From Polynucleobacter sp. Adler-ghost (GTDB lineage Bacteria > Pseudomonadota > Gammaproteobacteria > Burkholderiales > Burkholderiaceae), in NCBI RefSeq assembly GCF_018688495.1, contig NZ_CP061320.1, positions 282,586 to 346,585 of the forward strand: a stretch of 64,000 nt of DNA, read 5' to 3'. The position numbers and the translations under genes are program-made. The notes beneath the pieces are model-generated. The model saw only the letters and a program-made list of their open reading frames with translations. It was not told the DNA's origin and made no database searches. Positions 1-9,271 of this stretch are shown one piece after another. Numbering within the stretch: position 1 is the first letter of the stretch; every line of letters begins with the position of its first letter.

Positions 1-104
1 GATTAAAGCACTTAGCTATCTAAGTTATTTTTTGATAAATTAGCTTGCATATCATTACTGTATTTCGAAAATAGCCTCTTCTTTGTTCGATGATTTAGTC
101 GATG

Positions 105-848
105 TTATTCAATTAACAATTCAAATGTAGGGTGTTTTACATTTTTTTCAAGCAAGATAGACAGCATCAAAATTTTATCCGCTGGCGTTACGGCTAAATG
201 AGTTGGTTTTTGATAGTAGCCAAAAGCTTTCATTGAAATTTTTATATTTTTCAGTTGGATTGCAAGCTCTAAAATTTTATTCATAGAGATTATGTTGTAA
301 GAAATTATACTTTCACCATCCCAAGAGTTGCCAAGGGCCAATTTTTGATAAGAGTTTTTATTTCCGACCAATGAGTCTTTATCCCAAACTCTTAAGTCGA
401 ATAAGAAGTATCTTGATGAAACTCTCAATGCTTCAATGAGCATTTCACTCCAATGGTTTAGGTGGTGAAATACGCCAAATGAAAAAACAAAATCAATTGA
501 TCCATCCTCCAATGGAATTTTTTTACCATCAAAATGTATAAATTTAGTATCTGGTTTATTGGAAAAACGAGCAATAGCAGCATTTAATAAATTATGGCTT
601 ACATCAATCCCTGTATACTCAATTGCTTCCTTGCCTTCCCTGCAAAATAGGGCTGATCCACCTGCTGCACAACCTATATCTAAAACTTTATTGCTAAATT
701 CCAGTGCCTTAGAAAAAAAATATAATTCTGATTTATAAAGATCTTTTAATTTTGTTCGATTAATTAGCCAATAATCTATCGATTCTTTGTCTTTACCATA
801 GCCATCACCTTTCAAATTTAGAGTTTTATCTGTATTCATCAATTTCAT
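105..848 (-). CDS. class I SAM-dependent methyltransferase
   Basis: A 247-residue Rossmann-fold methyltransferase. Motif I (VLDIGCAAGG, about residues 55-64) binds SAM, the acidic residue after strand 2 is D82 in GIDVS, and FSFGVFHHL (about 122-130) is the usual post-IV region of UbiE/Methyltransf_11 proteins. It is the last gene seen of the minus-strand polysaccharide operon and overlaps the end of the upstream methyltransferase by 23 bases, suggesting translational coupling. The start may be the first Met or Met4. Its likely job is O- or N-methylation of a sugar or of a glycan end; the substrate cannot be read from sequence. Confidence 0.8.
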   Translation of the reverse strand: MKLMNTDKTLNLKGDGYGKDKESIDYWLINRTKLKDLYKSELYFFSKALEFSNKVLDIGCAAGGSALFCREGKEAIEYTGIDVSHNLLNAAIARFSNKPDTKFIHFDGKKIPLEDGSIDFVFSFGVFHHLNHWSEMLIEALRVSSRYFLFDLRVWDKDSLVGNKNSYQKLALGNSWDGESIISYNIISMNKILELAIQLKNIKISMKAFGYYQKPTHLAVTPADKILMLSILLEKNVKHPTFELLIE

Positions 849-1677
849 TCGATCTTATCCGATTCATTTGTAATGCTTCTAAAATTTGATCTCTGTGCCA
901 CAAGAACATTGATCTCATATTTTCAGGTTTTTGCCAGTCTGATATTTGAAATAAATAATTACTTGTAAGATTATACGGTTCACCAAATAAATCTATTAGT
1001 CTAAAGTCACCAGTATCGATATCTGAGTTAATAAAATCATAATCATTTATGTGTGAGGTGGTGAGGATATAAGGGATGTTAGAGTTAAGGTAATTAATAA
1101 AAAACTTTTTTATATCTGAATTGGAGAGGTGAAATAAACAATCCCTATTAATTAACAAATCCGCATACGGTAGAGGCTGTTCTGTGATATCTATATGTAT
1201 AAAATTAATAGAGTCGCATGAATATTTTTTATTATTGATATCAATCAAGGGTAAGACTATGTCGCCGCCAATATATTTAATTGGATAATCTGCCAAAAAT
1301 TTCTTCATCCAATTAAAGTCACCACAGGGGGCATCAAAAATTGATTGAATCTTAAATTTGTTAAGCATGAGTGGAAGATTATCCCGCAAATTTTTTGTGT
1401 AGGACAATGTTGATCCTCCGCCACTTCTGCTTTCTAGGGAGCCCCAGAAATTTAAACGGTAGATATTGGTGAATTTTTCCTCCGGATTGATGGATTTGAA
1501 TATGCAATTTTTCTTGTATTTGAAGATAAATCCCTTGAAAGGGAAGCATGCAATCTTTAAAAAAAGCTCCTTTAAGTTCCTGTCATGAAATAGCACTTGC
1601 GTCTTGTTGATTAAGTACCTGAATTTATTCATTATTTGACGTGTATTTTTAGTAAATATTGGGGTTGAAATATGCAA
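826..1677 (-). CDS. class I SAM-dependent methyltransferase-like protein
   Basis: A 283-residue protein with a SAM-binding motif FDAPCGDFNWM (about residues 114-124) followed by GGDIV (about 137-141). This variant of motif I is typical of a methyltransferase family found in surface-glycan clusters. The C-terminal half carries NRDCLFHL and a long tail ending in LWHRDQI, both usual for the family. The first 80 residues are Lys/Phe/Ile rich and not recognisable. Met16 (near 1632) is an alternative start. It sits between a methyltransferase remnant upstream and another methyltransferase downstream. Substrate unknown, presumably a sugar. Confidence 0.7.
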   Translation of the reverse strand: MHISTPIFTKNTRQIMNKFRYLINKTQVLFHDRNLKELFLKIACFPFKGFIFKYKKNCIFKSINPEEKFTNIYRLNFWGSLESRSGGGSTLSYTKNLRDNLPLMLNKFKIQSIFDAPCGDFNWMKKFLADYPIKYIGGDIVLPLIDINNKKYSCDSINFIHIDITEQPLPYADLLINRDCLFHLSNSDIKKFFINYLNSNIPYILTTSHINDYDFINSDIDTGDFRLIDLFGEPYNLTSNYLFQISDWQKPENMRSMFLWHRDQILEALQMNRIRSNEIDEYR

Positions 1678-1740
1678 AGGCCATTAAGGAAGGTTAGTTC
1701 ATTGTCAATATTAACAGCCCAACTTCTCACGGGACCATTT

Positions 1741-2291
1741 TTATTTTTTTGGGGCATGAAGGTAAAGTTTCAAAAGAAAAATATCCCGCTCACCTTGCTT
1801 TGCAGTATCTTTATTAAGGGCTTCTAATGATGGCATATATAAAATTTACACATCCAAGGGTGGGGCTGGATTAAACAAGTTAAATATATAGTTAGCGCCC
1901 CTGGCGTTATCAGAGTTAAGAAGTTATTGATTGCTAAATCAGGCTCGGAAAAATTTTTTATCATGCCAAACATAGTTGCAACATTAAATTTACTTTGGGG
2001 TGGTGATCTGGAGTCGTTGGTTGATCTGTGAATATAGTCCAGATGATTGATGGATATTGATTTAGCAGATGATAGTAAATTCTGCCCATATTCTATGTAT
2101 GCAACCTTTATGATTGGATATGTTTGTAGGGTGCCAACGGCACCCCCTATTTCAATAAAAGAATTGGGCTGAGATGAGATACTTTTTACCTGACAATTAA
2201 CATTGTCCACTATAAGTTTATTATTTTCTTTAACAGGTTTAGGGGACTGCATACTTCTTTTATTTCCAATTGTATTTACGCCCTGAAGCAA
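1741..2291 (-). pseudogene. decayed methyltransferase, frameshifted near its 3' end
   Basis: The open frame from 2291 to 1824 reads FIEIGGAVGTL, a damaged SAM motif I, then IEYGQNLLSSAKSI and FNVATMFGMIKNFSEPDLAINN, which match the IDYG...VVxMFGVIEHFSDPDLA layout of class I methyltransferases. It ends at a stop just after HPWMCKFYI. Reading on in another frame gives a clean continuation, MPSLEALNKDTAKQGERD and on to a stop at 1741, so a one-base loss near 1828 probably truncated the gene. The N-terminus overlaps the sugar dehydrogenase gene and looks shortened. I infer an inactive remnant. Confidence 0.6.
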
Positions 2292-3586
2292 TTGGTTTTG
2301 TTTGTTATAAACTTACCGCGAGTATCTATTAAAAGTCTCGAATAGTCTTGTATTAACTTATAATCAAAATCATCATGGTCTGTTATTAAAGCTACGCAGT
2401 CAAACTTTGTTATTAATTCTTTAGTTAAATTATTTTTTAAAATATTAAATTCTTTATTTTGCAGAAGAATCTTGTTTTGTTTTATATGTGGATCGTAAAG
2501 TGTGACATTTGCGCCGGCCAATTCAAGGTTTTTGGCTATATCAATGCATGGCGATTCTCGCATATCGTCGATATTTTTTTTGTAAGCCAAGCCCAAAAGA
2601 AGTATGCTGCTGTCATTTAGAGATTTTTTGTGCAAATTTAATGCGAATTGTATTTTATCAATCACAAAGTTCGGCATCGCAGAATTAATTTCCCCTGCAA
2701 GCTCTATAAACCGAGTGTGAATTCCATACTCTTTGGCTTTCCAGGTTAAATAGTAGGGGTCAATTGGTATGCAGTGGCCACCCAGTCCTGGACCGGGATG
2801 GTAAGCTACAAATCCAAAGGGTTTGGTAGATGCTGCCCCAATAACCTCGTAAATATCAATCCCCATCTTATCTGCAACCAGTTTTAATTCATTTACTAAG
2901 CCAATATTGACTGCTCTATGAATATTTTCCAATAGCTTGGACATTTCTGCAATCTTAGGCGAGGAAACCCGGATTACTTTATCAATTACCGATTCATAGA
3001 GACTTGCGGCAACCTCCAGACAGTTTTTTGTTACACCACTACAAATTTTTGGGATTGTTTGGGTTGAATAATTTGGATTTCCTGGATCCTCCCGTTCTGG
3101 AGAGAATGCAACAAAAATATCTTCGCCAATTATCATTCCAAGGGCTTGAATTGGTGTCGCTAATTCTTCTTCAGTAGTGCCTGGGTAGGTTGTTGATTCT
3201 AGTGAAATAATCTGTCCCTTTTTTATAAATGGGAGTATGGCTTTAACTGTGCTTCGTATATGGGACAAATCCGGGGTCAAAAATTTATCCAAAGGTGTTG
3301 GTACGCAGATTATGATTGCATCAACCTGAGATATTTTTGAGAAATCTGATGTTGCTGTAGCACCTCGTGATACTGCGGAGATGATTCTATCTTCAGGGAT
3401 ATGGGCTATGTAGCTTTCTGATTTTTTGAATGAGGCAATCTTATTTTGATCAACATCAAACCCCATAACCTTAAATCCAACATCCGAAAATCTTAATAAT
3501 AGCGGTAAGCCAACATACCCCAATCCAATAATACCAATGCATGCAGACTTGTCACTCAGCCTTTTTCTAGTATTCAAATAGTTCAT
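2276..3586 (-). CDS. UDP-N-acetyl-D-hexosamine 6-dehydrogenase (WbpA/TviB/WecC family)
   Basis: A 436-residue nucleotide-sugar dehydrogenase that oxidises C6 of a UDP-N-acetylhexosamine to a uronic acid with two NAD+. Visible features are the dinucleotide motif GLGYVGLPL (21-29), VPTPLD (95-100), SPEREDPGN (162-170), the Lys217/Asn221 region, and the catalytic-Cys motif GPGLGGHCIPIDPYYL with Cys272. YKKNIDDMRESP in the C-terminal domain is the usual UDP-binding stretch. Length fits the family. The start overlaps the stop of the asparagine-synthase gene by ATGA. With that amidotransferase next door, the product may be an amidated hexosaminuronic acid. Choice between GlcNAc and ManNAc substrate is not certain. 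Confidence 0.9.
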   Translation of the reverse strand: MNYLNTRKRLSDKSACIGIIGLGYVGLPLLLRFSDVGFKVMGFDVDQNKIASFKKSESYIAHIPEDRIISAVSRGATATSDFSKISQVDAIIICVPTPLDKFLTPDLSHIRSTVKAILPFIKKGQIISLESTTYPGTTEEELATPIQALGMIIGEDIFVAFSPEREDPGNPNYSTQTIPKICSGVTKNCLEVAASLYESVIDKVIRVSSPKIAEMSKLLENIHRAVNIGLVNELKLVADKMGIDIYEVIGAASTKPFGFVAYHPGPGLGGHCIPIDPYYLTWKAKEYGIHTRFIELAGEINSAMPNFVIDKIQFALNLHKKSLNDSSILLLGLAYKKNIDDMRESPCIDIAKNLELAGANVTLYDPHIKQNKILLQNKEFNILKNNLTKELITKFDCVALITDHDDFDYKLIQDYSRLLIDTRGKFITNKTNCFRA

Positions 3587-5418
3587 TTTGATTTGTTCTC
3601 GTAAATAAATGCATCAAACCATAAGGCGGTATTTACCCACTGCCATATGGGAAATGAATTGGCCAATCCATTTTTTTTGTAGATAGACATGGATCTATTA
3701 ATTTCTGTTACGTTAAAGAAGCCAATATTTCTAAAGTTGGTTGAGTTTACTAAATCAAGCACCCAATCCGATAACTGTTTTGTCATCCACTCTCGCTGTG
3801 GTGTGACTACAGGACGTTTTTTAGACCAAGTGATTTCATCGGGTAGTTTATTGCGCATTGCCGCCCTTAGAACATACTTATTAAAATTAGGAGTAATCTT
3901 AATATCGGCGGGGAGGCTGGCTGCAAATTCTACAACCCTATAGTCTAAAAGTGGTTGACGTAATTCAACGCCATGAGCCATTGATTTTCGGTCATTCATG
4001 CGTAAAACTCTATACAACTTCGTTTGGGTAAGATCCCTATGTAATTCATTTGCTAGATTGTCTGAGAATGGGCGATCAAAAATCGTTGGCTTTGCAAGAT
4101 GGTGTATCTCATTTTTTATGCACAATGTATTTAAATAGTTGGAACCGTCTTGGTAGACTGCTTTTTTAATGAATTTAGTATTAAAAGCTTGTGACAATAG
4201 CTTTCTTTGGTTGCTTGTTCTCAAGAGAAAAGAGAAGGCTTTAAAAAAATCTCTACTATTGAGTAAGTTGGAGAAATAGGAGTATTTGAAGTATTCATAT
4301 CCAGCAAATAGCTCATCACCACCCTGGCCTTCAAGGGAAACCTTGAGCCCTAGTTTTTCCATCTCTATATCAATTAATTCATAAGAGAGTGTGCCAATTC
4401 CACCATAAGGGGCCTCCTGGGACAGCATTGCATTTATTGCCATTGATGGAACCAGTTCAGGCGTTAATCTTGGGGTATGCCGAATGATGTTTTTTCCGTT
4501 AATAACTTTGCTGGCATATTGATCTTCGTCATACCGTGGATCATCAAACAAAGCCGTAAATACATGTATGCCTTGATGAAAATTTGATTGCCTTAAGAAA
4601 GATTCGGTAATGGCCGAAGAATCAAGACCACCAGTTAAGTTTAGGGATATTGCAACATCACTCCTCATTCTTATTTTTACGGCTTGATCCATTAACCAAC
4701 CCAATTCTTCTATGATTTCATCTAGTGATTTTTTGGGTGAGCGAATGTTTGGTGATGTTAATTTCCACCATTGGTGTATTTGAATGTTTAAGTCAATATT
4801 AATTGTCAGGGAATGTCCAGGCTTGAGGGAGTGAATTTCATTAAAAAAACTTTCATCCGGCTGCTCATACTCACCAAGTGAGAGATATTTTCCCCATACC
4901 AATAAGTTCGGTGATGCTTCAATACCGGCCGCGAGTAAGCCCTTTATTTCTGAAGCAAAAAAGAATTGACCATTTCTTTGTGTGTAAAAGAAGGGCTTTA
5001 CGCCCAAGCGATCCCTGCTGCAAAATAATTTATTTTTATCATGATCCCAAATCGCAAAAGCAAACATGCCATTAAAGTGATGGACGCAACTTTCGCCCCA
5101 GGCAATATAGGCAGCTAATATAATTTCTGTGTCGGAAGAGCTGGAAGAGTTATATGATAAGGCTCTTTTAATTTCTATATAGTTATATATTTCCCCATTG
5201 AATACAATGGTATACCTTCCGCAGGAGGAGTGCATGGGCTGATTGCCAGCACTGCTGGTGTCAATGATCGCAAGCCTTCTGTGACCCAGCCCAATATGAA
5301 ACCTGTGGTTAATCCATACTCCTCTGCCGTCCGGCCCCCTATGTGCTAAGCTGTCCGTCATTTTATCCAAGAGATGTGGGTCTATCTCTCCTCCAAGTAT
5401 CCCGGCAATTCCACACAT
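3583..5418 (-). CDS. glutamine-dependent asparagine synthase family amidotransferase (AsnB/WbpS-like)
   Basis: I start this gene at ATG 5418 so that the nucleophilic cysteine is residue 2 (MCGIAGI), as maturation of this family requires; an upstream in-frame Met would bury it. The 611-residue protein has an N-terminal class II glutamine amidotransferase domain (HRGPDGRG about 26-33, FNGEIYNY 73-80) and a C-terminal ATP-dependent synthetase domain with the PP-loop LTGGLDSS (261-268) and EGQGGDELFAGY. Within glycan loci such proteins amidate uronic-acid carboxyls (WbpS, WbpG-linked pathways), and the UDP-sugar dehydrogenase immediately downstream supports that. The start lies one base past the NeuA-like stop. 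Confidence 0.88.
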   Translation of the reverse strand: MCGIAGILGGEIDPHLLDKMTDSLAHRGPDGRGVWINHRFHIGLGHRRLAIIDTSSAGNQPMHSSCGRYTIVFNGEIYNYIEIKRALSYNSSSSSDTEIILAAYIAWGESCVHHFNGMFAFAIWDHDKNKLFCSRDRLGVKPFFYTQRNGQFFFASEIKGLLAAGIEASPNLLVWGKYLSLGEYEQPDESFFNEIHSLKPGHSLTINIDLNIQIHQWWKLTSPNIRSPKKSLDEIIEELGWLMDQAVKIRMRSDVAISLNLTGGLDSSAITESFLRQSNFHQGIHVFTALFDDPRYDEDQYASKVINGKNIIRHTPRLTPELVPSMAINAMLSQEAPYGGIGTLSYELIDIEMEKLGLKVSLEGQGGDELFAGYEYFKYSYFSNLLNSRDFFKAFSFLLRTSNQRKLLSQAFNTKFIKKAVYQDGSNYLNTLCIKNEIHHLAKPTIFDRPFSDNLANELHRDLTQTKLYRVLRMNDRKSMAHGVELRQPLLDYRVVEFAASLPADIKITPNFNKYVLRAAMRNKLPDEITWSKKRPVVTPQREWMTKQLSDWVLDLVNSTNFRNIGFFNVTEINRSMSIYKKNGLANSFPIWQWVNTALWFDAFIYENKSK

Positions 5419-5419
5419 A

Positions 5420-6166
5420 TTAGAGCGCCTCAAATGCTTTGCCACAAAGCATTAATTGTTCTGCAATAAAAAAATCAAACTTATCATCTATATCAACAGA
5501 TCTTTCAATTGGCATATAGTACGGAACAGTTTTCTCTCCATACATGGAATTACTACCCATAAGAATATTTCTTTTAGTTAGATAGATGGCCCCATTTCTA
5601 GAGAAGGATGCAGGTGATAAATCCTGTCGCCTTATACTCTGATCGCTTTGCGAGATAAAGGGGGTAAGGTATCCATCGGGATCAATCTTCTTGGTTAAAT
5701 AAGGATGATTTTTTGATTCAGTGATTGAGGTTAGGCTATCGCAAGTTAGGGTTTCAATTAATTGAATGGAATTTTTTATATCGCAGGGTCGTCGAAGTGG
5801 CGAGGTAGGCTGCAGAGTGAGGATCCAGTCAATAACTATTTTGTCTCTAGTTTCCACAAAATTGGTTGCATGCTGAAGAACTGCTACTGAACTGGCGTCA
5901 TCACTTGAAAGTTCAGGAGGCCTAATAAATGGAGCTGAAATATTATATTTATCTGCAAGCTCGATAATTTCTGGATCATCGGTAGAAAGAACTATGTCGT
6001 AAAAAAGATCGCGACAAGCACAAACACATTCAAATGTCCATGCTATCAAAGGTTTTCCACCAATTGCCTTTAAATTTTTCCCGGGCAATCGTTTGGACCC
6101 CATTCTGGCTGTTATGACTGCTATGGTACGCCCACTAGTATTTTGTTGGCGGCTTTTAAAGATCAT
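5420..6166 (-). CDS. acylneuraminate cytidylyltransferase (CMP-nonulosonate synthetase)
   Basis: A 248-residue CTP transferase of the NeuA/LegF/PseF family that activates a nine-carbon nonulosonic acid as its CMP derivative. The signature ARMGSKRLPGKN (20-31) forms the CTP-binding loop, followed by GGKPLIAWT, STDDPEI, and the LQPTSPLRRPCDI segment typical of sugar cytidylyltransferases. The gene overlaps the upstream NeuC-like gene by 11 bases, and the next gene, the amidotransferase, begins one base after its stop. Which nonulosonate (neuraminic, legionaminic or pseudaminic) cannot be resolved. Confidence 0.88.
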   Translation of the reverse strand: MIFKSRQQNTSGRTIAVITARMGSKRLPGKNLKAIGGKPLIAWTFECVCACRDLFYDIVLSTDDPEIIELADKYNISAPFIRPPELSSDDASSVAVLQHATNFVETRDKIVIDWILTLQPTSPLRRPCDIKNSIQLIETLTCDSLTSITESKNHPYLTKKIDPDGYLTPFISQSDQSIRRQDLSPASFSRNGAIYLTKRNILMGSNSMYGEKTVPYYMPIERSVDIDDKFDFFIAEQLMLCGKAFEAL

Positions 6167-7316
6167 GGAATACCTTTTGCGTACTTCCTAGAGTTACCGT
6201 GGAAAGAATTTGTGCAATTTTTAGTCCTGAATTTCCATTGCCAAAGAGGGGATTGCTGGCATATGGACCGTGAGAGACTTGTATTCTTATCAACTTTTCG
6301 ATTTCAGATGAGATTGCGTGTGAGTCAATAACATTTTCAGCTCTTTCCCTATTAAACTGTCTGCTGCCTATGTTGATGGCAGGCGTACCTAAATATGCCC
6401 CTTCTCTGAGAGCGCTTGAGGAATTTCCAATAAAGCAAGCACAGTTTTTCATGAGGCGGGCGTAGTCTTGAATGCTAAAGTTTCTATGCAATCTCAACCA
6501 GCCTGGATTTTCTGTCTCCCTAAATGATCTGAGTTCATGAGAGATTGCATCGCTACCTGCATCGATATTCGGCCACAACCATATCGTCGGCATCTTAATT
6601 CTATTTAAAGCCTCGATTGTTTCTTTAATTTGTGATGATGCTAAATTAAACTCCGTTGTTACAGGATGTTGTAAGACCAGTAAATAAGGCTTATTTAAAT
6701 CTATCGTTGCCCCCACGCCACCATTTTTTTCTAGCAAGTCAGGGGTTACTTGAAGATCCGTATTTGTAATTTCATCAATAGACGGACAGCCTGTTAAGAA
6801 AACCCTTGAGGGATCTTCCCCCATTTGAATAACGCGTTTTTTTGATAATTCAGTTGTAACAAAATGAAAATGTGCAAGTTTTGTAATCGCATGTCGAACC
6901 GATTCATCGATCGAGCCCGTAACCTCACCCCCTTGAGTATGCGCTACATGAATATTCATATAAGATGCAGCCACAGCTGTTGCAAGTGTTTCGTATCTAT
7001 CGGCAACAGTAAGAACAATATCAGGCTTTAAAAAATCGAAAATTGTTGTTAATTCTTGTATCGCAAAACCAGTAGATTTTGCCATGGCAGAGGGCGTATC
7101 GCCCTCTAAAACAACATGGGCTTTTGCCGAAACGTTATATCCATCGCTTTCAATAAGTTTGATAACCTCACCAAATCTATAAAGTAAAGCAGATGCAGTA
7201 ACAACAATTTGAAGGTTAATGTTTGAATTAGCTTGTAAAGCTGAGAGTAGCGATCGTATGCGACCATAGTTTGCTCTCGATGCTACAACAACACATATAT
7301 TTCTTTTCCCGTTCAC
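6156..7316 (-). CDS. UDP-GlcNAc 2-epimerase, hydrolysing (NeuC/LegG type)
   Basis: A 386-residue GT-B-fold epimerase. The N-terminus reads ICVVVASRANYGRIRSLL, the family's VTGTRADYG-like entry, and the C-terminal half has FIGNSSSALREGAYLGTPAINIG, the UDP-binding element. Family members release UDP while epimerising C2 to give ManNAc (NeuC) or its diamino analogue (LegG), the substrate for the NeuB condensation. It overlaps the NeuB-like gene by 4 bases and the NeuA-like gene by 11, an operon arrangement. No LegB or LegC partner is present in the window, so either a Neu5Ac-type product or precursor genes elsewhere must be assumed. Confidence 0.88.
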   Translation of the reverse strand: MNGKRNICVVVASRANYGRIRSLLSALQANSNINLQIVVTASALLYRFGEVIKLIESDGYNVSAKAHVVLEGDTPSAMAKSTGFAIQELTTIFDFLKPDIVLTVADRYETLATAVAASYMNIHVAHTQGGEVTGSIDESVRHAITKLAHFHFVTTELSKKRVIQMGEDPSRVFLTGCPSIDEITNTDLQVTPDLLEKNGGVGATIDLNKPYLLVLQHPVTTEFNLASSQIKETIEALNRIKMPTIWLWPNIDAGSDAISHELRSFRETENPGWLRLHRNFSIQDYARLMKNCACFIGNSSSALREGAYLGTPAINIGSRQFNRERAENVIDSHAISSEIEKLIRIQVSHGPYASNPLFGNGNSGLKIAQILSTVTLGSTQKVFHDL

Positions 7317-8353
7317 TCAAAATCCCCTTCTTGCAAAAATTCACCAGCTGAAATATCACGGGATAATTTCTTTTTGGAGTATTTTTGATCATAATCTTGT
7401 TCGCTTATACCAAACCCTGGTTTTAGCCAAACAATATCAGCCTCTTTCAATAATTTTCCTTTTTCAATATTTCGACATGCTGCAACTGATTTGGAAAATA
7501 ATTTTCTGATTGATATCTTTTTGTTTACATTTTTATTCTTATCAAAATCTGAAGATATTGCCTTATAAGTAAAGTCAACCCCAATCTTTAGTTCTTTGAG
7601 TTGCTCGATTGTCAGGGATGATGTTGTGTCCGGGCCAAACATGCATTTGCTAAATGTTGCATGTACCTCTATAACTCTGGCGCCTCTGGATGCGGCGATA
7701 ATAGCGGGCCAAATTACCCCTGAGTGATCAGATAGTCCAATGGGACAATTAAACATGGAAATGTATTTATCTAATACGTTTATGCCAACATTCTCGGCTA
7801 AAGTTGGGTATTCCGTGGTGCATTGCAAAATTGCATATCTATTTGGGGCTTTTGAGTTAAGAAATTTTACCAAAGCGTTAACTTCATCAAAGGTGGTCAG
7901 TCCAGTAGAGGCAATAATCGGCTTTTTTGTATTGGCTACCCATTCCAGCAATCTTCTTGAGTGTATTTCACCGGAAGAAATTTTCCATGCGCATATTCCT
8001 ATTTCATTTAGCATCTGCGCTGCTGCAATTGAGAATGGGGATGACAGAAAAATTAGACCTAGTTCCTCAGCATGAGATTTAAGCCCCCTCCACTCTTCAA
8101 GCGTAAATTCAGTTCTTCTCCAATAATCATAGCGAGTTTTATCTTGATAGCTAAAATTAATTCTAAAAGGCTCATCTAGACTGCTCTCATGGGATGCAAT
8201 ATGGGTTTGAAACTTGACCGCATCAAAGCCAGTCTTTGAAATCGCTTCAATCATAGAGTGCGCGAAACCGAGACTACCATCGTGAGACAGTCCTATCTCA
8301 GCAATCAAAAATGGGGTTTGATTGCATTGAAATATAGAGTTAATTTTTGACAT
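7313..8353 (-). CDS. N-acetylneuraminate synthase family protein (NeuB/LegI/PseI)
   Basis: A 346-residue two-domain enzyme that condenses phosphoenolpyruvate with an N-acyl mannosamine-type sugar to make a nonulosonic acid. The N-terminal TIM barrel shows FLIAEIGLSHDGSLGFA, DAVKFQTH, WKISSGEI, GLSDHSG and the HATF segment; the C-terminal part (about 285-346, beginning KKISIRKLFSKSVAACRNI) is the SAF/antifreeze-like domain with SRDISAG. Length matches NeuB proteins. It forms the first step of the NeuB-NeuC-NeuA trio and lies 9 bases after the SMP-30 gene. Confidence 0.9.
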   Translation of the reverse strand: MSKINSIFQCNQTPFLIAEIGLSHDGSLGFAHSMIEAISKTGFDAVKFQTHIASHESSLDEPFRINFSYQDKTRYDYWRRTEFTLEEWRGLKSHAEELGLIFLSSPFSIAAAQMLNEIGICAWKISSGEIHSRRLLEWVANTKKPIIASTGLTTFDEVNALVKFLNSKAPNRYAILQCTTEYPTLAENVGINVLDKYISMFNCPIGLSDHSGVIWPAIIAASRGARVIEVHATFSKCMFGPDTTSSLTIEQLKELKIGVDFTYKAISSDFDKNKNVNKKISIRKLFSKSVAACRNIEKGKLLKEADIVWLKPGFGISEQDYDQKYSKKKLSRDISAGEFLQEGDFE

Positions 8354-8362
8354 GATCTTAAC

Positions 8363-9271
8363 TTATGAGGCGAGGTTAAAGGAATAACACGGTGCACCGC
8401 ATGCATTGGTTTGAAATGAAAATATTTGGCCTGCAAAAGCAGAGTGATCAATACCTGAATTGTTTGAGTTATAAACAGAGGAGGTAACAAATAGGCTATC
8501 CATATGTTTTCCACCAAAGCATGGCATCGTTGGATTTTTCACTGGCATTTGCATTCTTTCGATTACCGCTCCATCGGGAGAGAGAACCACTATCTCTGAA
8601 GCGTTATACATAGCTACCCAATAATTTCCCTGTTGATCTACGGCAGCACCATCTGGCTTTCCTTTGTAATTCGGCCAATCATTAAAATCAAAGAACAAAC
8701 GCCTATTACGCAAATTTGCCGTCTTAATATCTAAATCAAATATTTCAATAATTTGATTTGTGGAGTTTGACCAGTAAATAAATCTTTGATCCGGGCTAAA
8801 AGCAATACCGTTTCCTGTAATATTATTATCTGCAACGCACCTAAGATATGGGGTGCCATCCTTGAAAAAAAAAGTATAAAGATTTCCTAGCGGACGATCT
8901 TTGGAGCGATAAAGCGATCCTACCCACAATCTGCCGAATGAGTCACATTTCCCATCATTAAATCTAATTAATGTTTTATCATAGGGCGCTTCAATTAGGA
9001 GGGTAAATATACTTAGCTCAGTATTTAAGTGATAAATTCCATCAGATTGGGCTACTATTAATCCACCTTGTGCACATAAAACAATGCAACCAGGTTCATC
9101 ATTAGTTACCCAACTCCTTAGTAGCTCGCTTTTTAAGTGAAGCTCGTAAATTTTTTTGCCAAGAATGTCACACCAATAAATTAAGCCGTTGATATCATCC
9201 CAGATAGGTGATTCGGCCAATAAATTTGAAGGATTGAATTTGGAGTGTAGAACAGCTTTAATAGCATTCAT
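8363..9271 (-). CDS. SMP-30/gluconolactonase-like beta-propeller protein
   Basis: A 302-residue SMP-30/LRE family protein, predicted six-bladed propeller with a divalent metal. Supporting stretches are LLAESPIWDDINGLIYWCDI (blade 1 with the metal-binding Glu), RFNDGKCDSFGRLWVGSL (the NDGKxDxxGR motif), ITGNGIAFSPDQRFIYWSNS and GKPDGAAVDQQGNYWVAMY. Such proteins hydrolyse sugar lactones. No signal peptide is visible, so it is likely cytoplasmic. Being embedded in the nonulosonate operon is uncommon for the family; it might open a lactone of a sugar acid made by this locus, but that is inference. Confidence 0.85.
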   Translation of the reverse strand: MNAIKAVLHSKFNPSNLLAESPIWDDINGLIYWCDILGKKIYELHLKSELLRSWVTNDEPGCIVLCAQGGLIVAQSDGIYHLNTELSIFTLLIEAPYDKTLIRFNDGKCDSFGRLWVGSLYRSKDRPLGNLYTFFFKDGTPYLRCVADNNITGNGIAFSPDQRFIYWSNSTNQIIEIFDLDIKTANLRNRRLFFDFNDWPNYKGKPDGAAVDQQGNYWVAMYNASEIVVLSPDGAVIERMQMPVKNPTMPCFGGKHMDSLFVTSSVYNSNNSGIDHSAFAGQIFSFQTNACGAPCYSFNLAS

